DNA of 64,000 nucleotides from Brevibacterium atlanticum (GCF_011617245.1 NZ_CP050152.1:4020503-4084502), one strand, 5' to 3'. Numbered from the stretch's first letter, positions 53,283 through 62,348 are shown. Translations and numbers: made by a program. The notes: generated by a model not told the origin, from the sequence alone.

Positions 53283-54473
53283 ATGACGACGCCGATCACT
53301 GAGGATTTCCTTCGCGGAACTCCCTACTCCGAGCCCTCAGATCGCGGGCTGCGACCCCATCGGCTCCCTGCCCACGTTCGGTCGCGCGATGCCGATGCGC
53401 AGCTGGCACTCATGGAATCTCATCCCTCCGGCGTTCGGATCGAGTTCGTCACCAAATCCAACCGGGTCGGTATCGAACTCCACACCACTCGTGTCGCCTA
53501 CCGCGGCATGGAACGGGCTCGCGGTGCGGTCGATATCGTCGTCGACGGCCGCTTCCACTCCTCGACGGTTCTGTGTGAGGGTGACGCCATCGAGCTGGAC
53601 ATGGCCACCGGAACGCGCTCCCTCCTTCCCGGTGACGCCGACATCGTGTACGCCGACGACCTGCCCGGCGGCGAGAAGAGGGTCGAGTTCTGGTTGCCTC
53701 ACAATGAGCAGATCGAACTCATCGCCCTGCACACCGACGCCGAGGTGCGCCCCCTCAGCCGATCCGAACGAGCAGCCGAGCCGGTCTGGCTGCATTACGG
53801 AAGTTCGATCAGCCAGGGTTCCAACGCCGCCCACCCGACCGGGATCTGGCCGGCCGTCGCCGCCCGTCGGGCAGGGGTGAGCCTGCACAACCTCGGCTTC
53901 GGCGGCAGTGCGATGGTCGACCCGTTCATGGCGCGACTGATGCGGGATACTCCGGCCGACCTCATCAGCGTGAAGTTGGGGATCAACGTCGTCAACCTCG
54001 ACGGGATGAGGCGGCGCATCTTCGTCCCAGCCGTGCACGGATTCCTCGACACCATCCGCGATGGGCACCCCGAGACGCCGGTGCTCGTCACCTCACCGAC
54101 TCACTGCCGCATCCATGAGGACACCCCCGGACCGGGAGGAGTCGACCCGGAGAGCATCACCGAAGGGGCGATGAGGTTCATCGCCACCGGCACGAAGGGC
54201 GACACCGAACTCGGTCGACTCACCCTTCAGGTCGTTCGCGAGGCCCTCGCCGAGGTGGTCGATGCCCGGTCAGACGACCCGAACCTGCATTTCCTCGATG
54301 GGCTCGACCTGTTCGGTGCCGAGGATGAGGCCCGGCTGCCGCTGCCCGACGGACTCCACCCTGTCACCGAAGCCCATCGACTGATCGGCGACCGTTTCAC
54401 CGATCTCGTCTTCGGGCCGAACGGCGCGTTCGGATCCGCTGGCGGACCGTCCGTGCAACCAGCCGAGCATTGA
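53283..54473 (+). CDS. SGNH/GDSL-family hydrolase
   Basis: A 396-residue protein: a beta-rich N-terminal domain (about 1-155, of the type found in carbohydrate-esterase SGNH proteins) and a C-terminal SGNH esterase. HYGSSISQGSN (nucleophile Ser), GFGGSAM, KLGINVVN (Asn) and LPDGLHPVTEAH (Asp and His) form the four blocks. No signal peptide, so probably cytoplasmic. ATG 53283 was preferred over ATG 53280 for spacing from GGAG. Substrate likely a small ester or acylated sugar, unknown. It shares its strand with the next gene, 31 bases away. Confidence 0.83.
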   Translation: MTTPITEDFLRGTPYSEPSDRGLRPHRLPAHVRSRDADAQLALMESHPSGVRIEFVTKSNRVGIELHTTRVAYRGMERARGAVDIVVDGRFHSSTVLCEGDAIELDMATGTRSLLPGDADIVYADDLPGGEKRVEFWLPHNEQIELIALHTDAEVRPLSRSERAAEPVWLHYGSSISQGSNAAHPTGIWPAVAARRAGVSLHNLGFGGSAMVDPFMARLMRDTPADLISVKLGINVVNLDGMRRRIFVPAVHGFLDTIRDGHPETPVLVTSPTHCRIHEDTPGPGGVDPESITEGAMRFIATGTKGDTELGRLTLQVVREALAEVVDARSDDPNLHFLDGLDLFGAEDEARLPLPDGLHPVTEAHRLIGDRFTDLVFGPNGAFGSAGGPSVQPAEH

Positions 54474-54504
54474 GCGTCGTCGTTGCCCAGAGGAGACAGG
54501 ATCG

Positions 54505-55398
54505 ATGCCCGTCAACGCCCGCCGTGCCTTGCGCGAGGTCATGGCCGAGCGCCGCAATCGCGTCGTCAACTGCCAGGTCAGTCTGGTCGGCACGGAGGTG
54601 CTCTCCGCCGGATACATGCGCCTGACTGTGACCGGCGATGGCCTGCGTGCGTACACGGACCCCCGCCCCGGCGATGCCTTCAAGATCTACCTGCCGTCCC
54701 GGCCCGGCCGCCCTGTTCCGGCGCCGAGCTATGACGAGCAGGGGCATCTGCAGTGGCCGGACGACCTCGACGGGGGCCGTCCGCTGGTCCGGTGTTTCAC
54801 CGTCCGCAGCAGTGATGCCGAATCGTCGAATCTCACCTTCGACGTCCTCCTCCACGAGGAGGGTGCCACTGCGCAGTGGCTCGCCGAGGCGGCTGTCGGC
54901 GATCGCATCGGATTCACCGGGATGCGGACGGAGTTCGTCGACACCGCCGAGGCACAGACCCACCTGCTCATCGGCGATCGGAGTGCGCTGCCGGCGATTG
55001 CGGCGATCGCCGAATCCCTGCCGGACACGAAGCGGACTGTGGTCATTGCCCTCGGCACCGAAGCCGATGCCGCGGCCCTCGGGCTTCCCGACTCAGCCGA
55101 GATCACATTCGTCGATGATGCGGTCGGGTTGGTCAGTACGGTATCCGGATTCGCAAAGACCGATGCCCGCACGCAGGTCTGGATCGGTGCCGAGGCCGCG
55201 GTCGTCAAAGAGATCCGGCGCGATGTGCTCGGGCGCGGACCGCTGAGCCGAGATGCCATGCACGCGAGCGCCTATTGGAAAGCCGGCCTCAACTGGGAGC
55301 AGACGTTCGAGGAGTCGATGGATCGATTCCTCGCCGCCGCGAAAGCCGGCTCCGATGTCGGCGACCCCGGTGTGCTGCAGAGCCTCGCTTTCGACTGA
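54505..55398 (+). CDS. Siderophore-interacting protein (second copy)
   Basis: A 297-residue SIP/ViuB-family FAD protein: LVRCFTVRSS is the flavin motif, HLLIGDRSALPAIAAIAESL the nucleotide-binding part, and HASAYWKAGLNWEQ the typical C-terminal segment. It probably reduces ferric siderophores in the cytoplasm. No iron box is evident upstream, unlike the SIP gene at 29304. The ATG follows GAGGAGACAGG. Confidence 0.87.
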   Translation: MPVNARRALREVMAERRNRVVNCQVSLVGTEVLSAGYMRLTVTGDGLRAYTDPRPGDAFKIYLPSRPGRPVPAPSYDEQGHLQWPDDLDGGRPLVRCFTVRSSDAESSNLTFDVLLHEEGATAQWLAEAAVGDRIGFTGMRTEFVDTAEAQTHLLIGDRSALPAIAAIAESLPDTKRTVVIALGTEADAAALGLPDSAEITFVDDAVGLVSTVSGFAKTDARTQVWIGAEAAVVKEIRRDVLGRGPLSRDAMHASAYWKAGLNWEQTFEESMDRFLAAAKAGSDVGDPGVLQSLAFD

Positions 55399-55530
55399 CG
55401 TCCGCGCCCGCAGAGGGGCATCGACTCAAGCGTGAGAACTTACTTCCGAGTTCACTGATCATTCGCCCAGCCTTTTCCAAGGGCGACTTAAGGTGGCAAG
55501 GTTCCCAGCCGCCACAGCTCGAAGGTCGCC

Positions 55531-58500
55531 ATGCCCTCTTCGCTTCATCCTGCCTGGTCACACTCACGATTCACCCGTAAGGGCGCGCAACGCTCGCCTG
55601 TGTTCACTCCCGCCATTCTCGCGGTGCTCGCGGTGCTCGCGACTCTCGTCACCCCCACTGCGGCGATCCCTTGGCACCACGGCCCCACCTCGGCGCCGGC
55701 CTTTGCCTCACCGCCGAGCGATGACGACCTCGGCAAGGACGGATCGTCGCTGCGCTCGGCGGAGACAAAGCGGGTGGCGCCGGGTCTCGAACTGACGAAC
55801 TTCTCCCGCCTCGAGGACGGCGGCTGGAACAACGGCAATGTGCTCACCGCGGACCTGACCACGGATTCCCTGTCGATGGATATCCGGGACCCTGGGAAGG
55901 TCGCTGCAGCCGGTACCACCAGCGAGATCATGGCAGGCGGCCCGGACGGGAAGAAGGCCGTCGCCGCCGTCAACGGCACGTTCTTCGACATCAACCAGTC
56001 GTGGGCGCCCATCTACACCTCGGTGTCGAAGGAGGGAATGCGCGTCGGTTCGAAAGAGCCGAAGCCTGCGCTCACCCTCGATGACAAGAAGGCCGCCGTG
56101 TCGATGCTCTCGGCCGCGGGAACGCTGACCCATGGCGGCGAAGAGACGGACCTCGGCGGATTGAATAACCCGGAGCTCTCGCCCGATTCGATCGGTGTGT
56201 ACAACGAAGCGTGGGGTGAGCACACGCTCGACCGTCCCGTCGGCGGTCCCGACGACCTCGCCGCCGAAATCGCCCGCGTCACCGTCGTCGACGGCACCGT
56301 CACCGCCGCCTCGGGGATGGTCGATGAAGCCGGAGATCCCGAGATCCCGACCGACGGTCAGGTCCTGCTCGGCCGCGATGCCGGGGCGAAGACGCTGTCG
56401 GAACTCGAGGTCGGCGATGAGGTCGACGTCGAGATCGGACCCGGTGAGGACATCGACCTGGGCATCGCGGGCAGCCACCAGATCCTGACCGGCGGCGCGG
56501 TCCCCGACTTGCCCGCCGGCGACCTCGAGGACACCGCACACCCTCGCACTGCTGTGGGGATGAGCAAGGACGGTTCGGAACTATTCGTCACCACCATCGA
56601 CGGACGCAGCGAATCCTCGGGAGGCATGAGCCTCGAGGACATGGGTGAGCTCCTCGCCGACATCGGTGCCTACAACGCAATCAACCTCGACGGCGGCGGG
56701 TCGACGACGATGCTCGCCCGCACTGCCGGCACGGACGCACCCGTCGTGCAGAACGACCCCTCCGACGGTGAGCAGCGCACTGTCGCCAACGCTCTCGTCT
56801 TCTACTCCGATGCCCCTGCCGAGCAGCTGAGCGATGCGCAGATCGAGCCCGAACTCGACGGACAGACCGCGGTACTCAAGGGGATGAGCCGCACAATGGC
56901 GGGAACGGGGCTCGGGGCGAACCTCGAACCCGTGGCCGCCGCGGGGGTGTTCTCTGCCGACGGCGGAGTGAGACTCGACGAATCCGATGAGACGAGCGCA
57001 CGCGTGACCGGTGAGACGACCGGCAAGGGGCGCGTGAGCTACGTGGTCGACGGGCACACCGCGCGGACCGACATCGATGTTCTCGGCGAACCGGTCGGAC
57101 TGTGGCCGAGCGCGCGGACGATCAGCCTCGAAGATGCCGAGGACGCGCAATCGGTGTCCCTGACCGGCTACGACTCCGAGGGCAGACGCTCGCTCATCGA
57201 AACCGGCGACATCGAGGTCGACGCCGATGAAGGGCTCAGAGTCGACACCGACAGCCTCGGCGAACTCATCATCTCCGCCGGTCCGGAAGCGACGAAGAAG
57301 GCCGGTGACAACCAGCCGACCTCCGGGAACGTCACGCTCGGCGTCGGGGACGTGACGACGACGATTCCGGTCACCGTCGGCACCGATTCGAAGGAGGTCC
57401 TCGACTTCTCCGACACCTCGGCGTTCACCGACGGCGCAGACCGGGCGACCGGGTCATTCACTGTCGGGAAGCCCGACCCGGACGGCAACCCGAGCATCGA
57501 TCTCAACTACGACTTCACCACCTCCTCGGCGACACGCGGCTACTACCTCATCCCGAAGGATCCGGTGAAGCTGGAAGGCAGGACCGTGGCGTTCGAGATG
57601 ATGGTCCGAGGTGACGGTTCCGGAACCTGGCCGAGGCTGCAGGTGAGCACACCGGATGGCATGGTGACGAACATCGACGGCGATCACATCGCCTTCGACG
57701 GGTGGCAGAAAGTTCGCTTCACCGTCCCCGAGGGACTGTCGCAGCCGCTCACCCTCGAACGGATCCGGATGATGGAGACCCGCTCGGCCGAGAAGTACAA
57801 GGGCGACATCTCGATCTCCGATCTGCAGGCGATCTCCACGCCCGAGACCGACGATCCAGCGCCTTCGGCACGGCATGATCCCGCACTGCTGACGAACGGA
57901 TCCGTCGACGACCGCCCGCAGCACATCGCAGTGATGAGCGACGCCCAGTTCGTCGCCACGGATCCCGATTCTCAGGCCGTCGACGGTGCCAGACGGAGCC
58001 TGCAGGAGATCCGGGCGGCGAAACCGGACCTGCTCGTCATCAACGGCGACCTCGTCGACGAGGCGTCCCCGGCCGATTTCGAGCTGGCGAAGACGATCCT
58101 CGATGAAGAGTGGGACCCGTCGATCCCGTACGTCTACGTTCCCGGCAACCACGAGGTCATGGGCGGGAAGATCGAGAACTTCGAAGCCGCATTCGGCACG
58201 TCCTCCGGCGAGCGCACCATCGGTCGCACGAAGGTGGTGACCATGAATTCCTCGGACGGGACGCTCGGTGGCAGCGATGACTCACAGCTGAACACGCTCG
58301 AAGATGCCCTCGACGAGGTGGCCGACAGTCACGAGCTCACCGGCATCACCGTGTTCTTCCATCATCCCCCGCAGGACCCGCTGCCGTCGAAGACGAGTCA
58401 GCTGACCGACCGTCGGGAGGCCGAGGAGTTGGAGAGGGAGCTCGGTGAGTTCCGCAAGGACAGCGGCAAGTCCGCGGCCGTGATCAACGGGCATGTGGGG

Positions 58501-59484
58501 GCGTTCCACGGGTCTGCGGTCGAGGGCGTGAGCTACCTGATCAACGGCAACTCCGGGAAGGATCCGGCGGGAACTCCGGCGACCGGCGGATTCACCGGGT
58601 GGACGATGCTCGGCATCGATCCCGGGGTCGGTGATGTCGGGGAGAATCCCACCACGTCCGATCGGATGAGCTGGTTGGCCGCAGAGACGAAGCCGCGCGT
58701 GGATTCGATCTCTCTTCAGGCGCCCGGTTCGCTGGCACCGGGTCAGTCCGCCGACGTGTCGGCCGCGTTCACGCAGGGCGAGCGCACCGTTCCCGTCGGG
58801 TGGCCGGCCACGGCTCAGTGGGGTGGTCAGGGCGTCATCGTCGATACCGGCGCCGAGGCTGCCATGCAGAAGGCGATGGGCGCGGAGGTCAGTGCCCAGG
58901 CATTGGCATCCAGTGCCCCCGAGGCGGCGTCCGACGTCGTCCGCGTCAACCCGGCGACGGGTCAGATCACTGCGGAGAACCCGGGCACAGCGACGCTCGA
59001 GGTCACCGTCAACGGCAAGACTGCAGAGGCCACCATCGAGGTCGCCGGTGAGGAGCCTCCCCCGGGTCCCGGTGACGACGACGGATCGGAGGACACCGGT
59101 GGCGACGAGGACGGCGGGCCGGGCCAGGACGGCGGGTCGGAGGCCGCTAGGGCCGATGATGTCGCGGATGGGACCGACGGCGATTCCGACGGATCCGGCT
59201 CCGGATCGTCGGGTGGAGGATCCTCGAACAGCTCGCCCAACCGCGACGCGAGCACGAGTGCTTCAGGGTCCTCCACCGCTGGGTCAGAGGACGGCGCATC
59301 GACGGCAGCAGCCGGCAGCAGCGCGAACGCCGGCAAGTCGCCTGACGGCGGCGGGGATCTGCCGCGCACCGGCGGACCGGTTCTGTTCACCGCGCTGCTC
59401 GGTGCACTCCTCCTCGTCGGCGGAATCATCGCCGTCAGGGGGACGCGCGCACGTCGAACCGGCCGCCTATCAGGGCGGCACTGA
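55531..59484 (+). CDS. Sortase-anchored phosphodiester glycosidase / calcineurin-like phosphoesterase fusion
   Basis: 1317 residues. A signal peptide (hydrophobic core about 26-45) precedes a NAGPA/DUF2233 phosphodiester glycosidase domain (about 95-430) with the NLDGGGSTTM motif near 385-393. A mid region of beta domains follows, then a calcineurin-type phosphoesterase domain (about 795-1010) with NGDLVD, PGNHE, FHHPP and NGHVGAFHG. The usual first D-x-H is SDAQ here. A bacterial-Ig-like domain (about 1060-1170), an acidic Asp/Gly/Ser-rich stalk, LPRTGG near 1277, a membrane segment and a basic tail complete a sortase-anchored surface protein. It probably degrades wall-linked or environmental phosphodiesters; that role is inference. 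Confidence 0.85.
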   Translation: MPSSLHPAWSHSRFTRKGAQRSPVFTPAILAVLAVLATLVTPTAAIPWHHGPTSAPAFASPPSDDDLGKDGSSLRSAETKRVAPGLELTNFSRLEDGGWNNGNVLTADLTTDSLSMDIRDPGKVAAAGTTSEIMAGGPDGKKAVAAVNGTFFDINQSWAPIYTSVSKEGMRVGSKEPKPALTLDDKKAAVSMLSAAGTLTHGGEETDLGGLNNPELSPDSIGVYNEAWGEHTLDRPVGGPDDLAAEIARVTVVDGTVTAASGMVDEAGDPEIPTDGQVLLGRDAGAKTLSELEVGDEVDVEIGPGEDIDLGIAGSHQILTGGAVPDLPAGDLEDTAHPRTAVGMSKDGSELFVTTIDGRSESSGGMSLEDMGELLADIGAYNAINLDGGGSTTMLARTAGTDAPVVQNDPSDGEQRTVANALVFYSDAPAEQLSDAQIEPELDGQTAVLKGMSRTMAGTGLGANLEPVAAAGVFSADGGVRLDESDETSARVTGETTGKGRVSYVVDGHTARTDIDVLGEPVGLWPSARTISLEDAEDAQSVSLTGYDSEGRRSLIETGDIEVDADEGLRVDTDSLGELIISAGPEATKKAGDNQPTSGNVTLGVGDVTTTIPVTVGTDSKEVLDFSDTSAFTDGADRATGSFTVGKPDPDGNPSIDLNYDFTTSSATRGYYLIPKDPVKLEGRTVAFEMMVRGDGSGTWPRLQVSTPDGMVTNIDGDHIAFDGWQKVRFTVPEGLSQPLTLERIRMMETRSAEKYKGDISISDLQAISTPETDDPAPSARHDPALLTNGSVDDRPQHIAVMSDAQFVATDPDSQAVDGARRSLQEIRAAKPDLLVINGDLVDEASPADFELAKTILDEEWDPSIPYVYVPGNHEVMGGKIENFEAAFGTSSGERTIGRTKVVTMNSSDGTLGGSDDSQLNTLEDALDEVADSHELTGITVFFHHPPQDPLPSKTSQLTDRREAEELERELGEFRKDSGKSAAVINGHVGAFHGSAVEGVSYLINGNSGKDPAGTPATGGFTGWTMLGIDPGVGDVGENPTTSDRMSWLAAETKPRVDSISLQAPGSLAPGQSADVSAAFTQGERTVPVGWPATAQWGGQGVIVDTGAEAAMQKAMGAEVSAQALASSAPEAASDVVRVNPATGQITAENPGTATLEVTVNGKTAEATIEVAGEEPPPGPGDDDGSEDTGGDEDGGPGQDGGSEAARADDVADGTDGDSDGSGSGSSGGGSSNSSPNRDASTSASGSSTAGSEDGASTAAAGSSANAGKSPDGGGDLPRTGGPVLFTALLGALLLVGGIIAVRGTRARRTGRLSGRH

Positions 59485-59606
59485 CCCAGGCGAGCGCACA
59501 TCCGATGGCCGCTGCCGCCTCAGCAGCAGTGCCACCTCGGCGAGATTCCATCGCCCGCCTTTCGGCACCGAGTGACGGCCTTCACCACCGGTGTTAGTCT
59601 CGCCGT

Positions 59607-60593
59607 ATGACTGCCACACAGGAACGTCTGACCTCGTTCGCCCACGGCGGAGGATGCGCCTGCAAGATCCCGCCGGGTGAGCTCGAAGATGCGGTGCGCG
59701 GACTGGTCGGTCAGCCGGGCCCCGATGTCCTCGTCGGACTCGATGACGGCGATGACGCCTCGGCGGTGCGGGTCCGTGACGACCTTGCGGTGCTCTCGAC
59801 TGCAGATTTCTTCACCCCCGTCGTCGACGATGCCTACGACTGGGGGCAAATCGCCGCAGCCAATGCGCTTTCGGACATCTACGCGATGGGCGGGACACCG
59901 GTCACGGCGATCAACCTCGTCGGTTGGCCTCGCGAGGTCCTGCCGATGGAGCTGCTGTCCGAGGTGCTGCGCGGCGGACTCGACGTCGCGGCGCAGGCGA
60001 ACTGCCCCGTCGCCGGCGGGCATTCGATCGACGATCCCGAACCGAAGTACGGCATGGCCGTGACCGGTGTGGCCCACCCCGATGAGCTCATGCGCAATGA
60101 CGCCGCCGAGGCGGGGCTTCCCCTGACATTGACCAAGCCGATCGGCGTGGGGATCCTCAACAACCGGCACAAACAGACCGGCGAAGTGTCCGAAGAGGCT
60201 GTCGCCACGATGACCGCGCTCAACGCCGAGGCCTCCCGCGCGGCCGTGGCAGCCGGAATCCGCGCGGCCACGGACGTCACCGGGTTCGGTCTGCTCGGAC
60301 ACCTGTTCAAGATGGCACGCGCCTCCGGGGTCGGAGCTGTCATCGACGCGGCTGCAGTGCCCCGCCTCGGCGGCGTGGATGAGTCGATCGCCGCCGGTTA
60401 TGTCTCCGGTGGAACGCGGCGCAATCTTGATTGGGTACGTCCGCACCTGACCGCGGACGACTCGGTGACCGAAGACGATCTGCTGCTCCTGGCCGATGCG
60501 CAGACCTCAGGCGGGCTGCTCGTCGTCGGCGAACTGCCCGGTCACCCAGTCATCGGCGAGATCGTCGTCGGATCCGGCGTGCACGTGCGGTGA
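59607..60593 (+). CDS. selD: Selenophosphate synthetase SelD
   Basis: A 328-residue ATP-dependent selenide kinase. SFAHGGGCACKIPP places the active-site Cys17 and Lys20 at the same positions as in the E. coli enzyme, and Cys rather than Sec occupies the active site. DDAYDWGQIAAANALSDIYA is the ATP/metal-binding segment. It makes the selenium donor for SelA. It stands 6 kb from selA/selB on the opposite strand, next to an IS110-family element. Confidence 0.95.
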   Translation: MTATQERLTSFAHGGGCACKIPPGELEDAVRGLVGQPGPDVLVGLDDGDDASAVRVRDDLAVLSTADFFTPVVDDAYDWGQIAAANALSDIYAMGGTPVTAINLVGWPREVLPMELLSEVLRGGLDVAAQANCPVAGGHSIDDPEPKYGMAVTGVAHPDELMRNDAAEAGLPLTLTKPIGVGILNNRHKQTGEVSEEAVATMTALNAEASRAAVAAGIRAATDVTGFGLLGHLFKMARASGVGAVIDAAAVPRLGGVDESIAAGYVSGGTRRNLDWVRPHLTADDSVTEDDLLLLADAQTSGGLLVVGELPGHPVIGEIVVGSGVHVR

Positions 60594-60614
60594 CCCGCAG
60601 ACCAGTTCGGCGTA

Positions 60615-60641
60615 CTACCTGACGGCGGCCCAGCAACCTCG
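60615..60641 (+). repeat. Left 27-bp inverted repeat flanking the IS110 element
   Basis: Begins CTACCTGACGGCGG and ends CAACCTCG. It is the exact reverse complement of 62052-62078 and lies 22 bases after the selD stop and 16 bases before the transposase stop. Confidence 0.85.
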
Positions 60642-60657
60642 ATCCTTCTATGTCTTG

Positions 60658-61734
60658 TCAAGCGGGTTGAGGAACGGTATCTAGCGCGTTGAGGATCTTG
60701 TAGACCCGACGCGCTAGATACCATTTGAGTTTGCGTCGGATTTCCTTCTTCGACTTCTTCGTCGGGTCCTCACCGTAGTGCTTGGCGACATAGTCTCGGG
60801 TCCGTTCATCATGGATCATCCGGTTCATGATCACCGTGTGCAGGGCCCGGTTTAATTGCCGGTCCCCGCCCCGATTCAACCGGTGACGATGCGTGTTGCC
60901 CGACGAGGCAGGAATCGGATTCACTCCCGCCAGAGCGGCGAATGCTGCTGCGTTGCGGACCCGGCCGGGATGGGACCACGCGGTGAAGCACACCGCGGCA
61001 CTGAAGGGCCCGAACCCGGGCTCATCCAGCAAGGCAGCCGCCGGGCTGGCCTTGACGAGTTCGGCGAGTTTCGCGAGGTTGCCTGCCAGCTCCTCATCAA
61101 GGGCGAGAACACGTTTAGCCAGGCGAATCGCTTCCTCCCGGGCAGTGGCTAACCCGATGTCTTCCTTCCTGTCTCGCCACCTCGAGATCTCAGCAACCTG
61201 GTCAGCTGTCAGTGACGTGCGGGCATCAATGCCCAGGTCGTTGGTGCGCACCAGCGCGGTCAGAGCATTGATCTCACGGGTACGTTCCTTGGACATCGCG
61301 TCCCGGGCTGCCAACAGCACGCGAAGTGCCTGACGCACGCCTTCGCCCTGGCGCGGCCACCGCAGTTGATCGGCTTCCAACCGCAGTACGGATTCAGCGA
61401 TTCGGTGGGAATCGAGTTCGTCGCTCTTGCCCACTCCGTGGCGGGCTTTGGCGTCCATGCGCCCGGCTTCGACGACGGGGTATCCGGCCATGGTGATGTG
61501 CCCGGTGAGTACTGCCCCGTAGGAGGCGGCACCTTCGACGACGAAGAGTGTGTCGAGGTCACCGTCGGTGCGTCGACCGACCCAGCTCAGTGCTCGTTTG
61601 ATGCCCGCCTGCGTGGTCGGGAAGGTGCCGGTGTCGATGAGGGCACCGGTGTTGGCGATGATCGTGTAGACGTGGTTTCTGGCGTGTGTATCGACGCCGA
61701 TGAAGAAACTGTATAAGTGCGCGACAATGGACAT
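60658..61734 (-). CDS. IS110-family transposase (DEDD type)
   Basis: 358 residues. The N-terminal DEDD domain shows FFIGVDTHARN (Asp), VVEGAASYG (Glu) and GKSDELDSHRIA (two Asp). The C-terminal transposase_20 domain has LLDEPGFGPFSAAVCF and NPIPASSGNTHRHRLNRGG with the serine region. IS110 recombinases use an RNA made from the element's non-coding end to choose target and donor sites. The ATG at 61734 is where homology starts. The frame is intact, so the element may be active. Confidence 0.92.
   Translation of the reverse strand: MSIVAHLYSFFIGVDTHARNHVYTIIANTGALIDTGTFPTTQAGIKRALSWVGRRTDGDLDTLFVVEGAASYGAVLTGHITMAGYPVVEAGRMDAKARHGVGKSDELDSHRIAESVLRLEADQLRWPRQGEGVRQALRVLLAARDAMSKERTREINALTALVRTNDLGIDARTSLTADQVAEISRWRDRKEDIGLATAREEAIRLAKRVLALDEELAGNLAKLAELVKASPAAALLDEPGFGPFSAAVCFTAWSHPGRVRNAAAFAALAGVNPIPASSGNTHRHRLNRGGDRQLNRALHTVIMNRMIHDERTRDYVAKHYGEDPTKKSKKEIRRKLKWYLARRVYKILNALDTVPQPA
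60676..60722. repeat. 13-bp perfect inverted repeat inside the transposase 3' end
   Basis: GGTATCTAGCGCG (60676-60688) and its exact complement CGCGCTAGATACC (60710-60722), 21 bases apart, lie in the last 20 codons of the transposase. It could be a transcript-end hairpin or part of an end-recognition structure. Confidence 0.6.
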
Positions 61735-62051
61735 AGCGGTTCGAAGCTCCCTGTTTGACCGATAGGTTGTGCGGCCGCTTGCGGCCGGTACCGGTCCGGG
61801 TTGAAGGTCACTTCGGAACAACACTGTGATGAGTCACACCTCCTTGGTTACTAGGGGGTGGACAGCCTTCTGATCAAGTTACCGATGTGGGCCGAGCTGG
61901 TGCCGGCCGCACCATCCATGTGATCGGACAAATCGACGTCAAGACACCACTGTGTGGGTCAGCGCGAGGTGGAGTCACGATCACTGGATGGAGAGGCCAA
62001 CACCTACTCTGCCAGCCAGTCCCAGACCAGCCACTGTCAATACTCACAGCG
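61735..62051 (-). other. Non-coding end of IS110 element, possible bridge RNA region
   Basis: 317 bases upstream of the transposase start with no convincing coding frame. In IS110-type elements this position (5' non-coding end) encodes the structured bridge RNA that pairs with target and donor DNA. A GC-rich inverted segment, TGCGGCCGCTTGCGGCCGG near 61770, could form one of its stems. The RNA itself is inferred from family knowledge; I have not folded it. Confidence 0.5.
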
Positions 62052-62078
62052 CGAGGTTGCTGGGCCGCCGTCAGGTAG
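62052..62078 (-). repeat. Right 27-bp inverted repeat flanking the IS110 element
   Basis: Exact reverse complement of 60615-60641. The stretch from 62079 to 62348 that follows is AT-richer than the window and carries the promoter region of the alpha/beta hydrolase gene. Confidence 0.85.
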
Positions 62079-62235
62079 CAATTGTGGGGCGAGCCTGACC
62101 GTTGAGCTTTCGCCGCTCTGAGAACTCCTGTGTCCCGACGAACGCTGATTCACCCGCTGTCCTTCCGGAAGACCGGCAAATCGTTTCGTACCCATCCGCG
62201 ATTGCGGTCAAACAAGCATGCCGGAAACTATTCAA

Positions 62236-62271
62236 GTAACAGATCTGTGCCGGTAGTATTGTTTCTGTTAC
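62236..62271. promoter_or_regulatory. Inverted repeat GTAACAGA...TCTGTTAC upstream of hydrolase
   Basis: 8-bp perfect arms 20 bases apart. The left arm overlaps the palindrome ACAGATCTGT. It lies about 80 bases before the ATG at 62349 in an AT-rich patch. Likely operator of a repressor (for example TetR type) not encoded nearby. Confidence 0.5.
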
Positions 62272-62348
62272 ATTAAAATCACGGCCAGCGAGTGCTTCCC
62301 GTTTAAATGACTCGCCAGCCGCGATCACCCACGACAAAGGAGTTGAGC

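Larger units (their letters stand above)
60615..62078 (-). mobile_element. IS110-family insertion sequence with flanking 27-bp inverted repeats
   Basis: An IS110-type transposase gene on the minus strand with a long non-coding region on its 5' side, bracketed by perfect 27-bp inverted repeats (60615-60641 and 62052-62078). IS110 elements normally have no terminal inverted repeats. The repeats may therefore be a palindromic target split by the insertion, in which case the true element ends lie just inside them. No target duplication could be identified. The boundaries are given as the outer edges of the repeats. Confidence 0.75.

Noticed and set aside
55450-55455. GTTCAC resembling half of a PhoP box upstream of the glycosidase/phosphoesterase gene
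   Set aside because: Only one of the expected direct repeats is present, so it is likely chance.
62071-62337. An 88-codon minus-strand frame between the IS and the alpha/beta hydrolase, considered as a truncated regulator
   Set aside because: No helix-turn-helix or other family pattern, and it overlaps the promoter region of the hydrolase.
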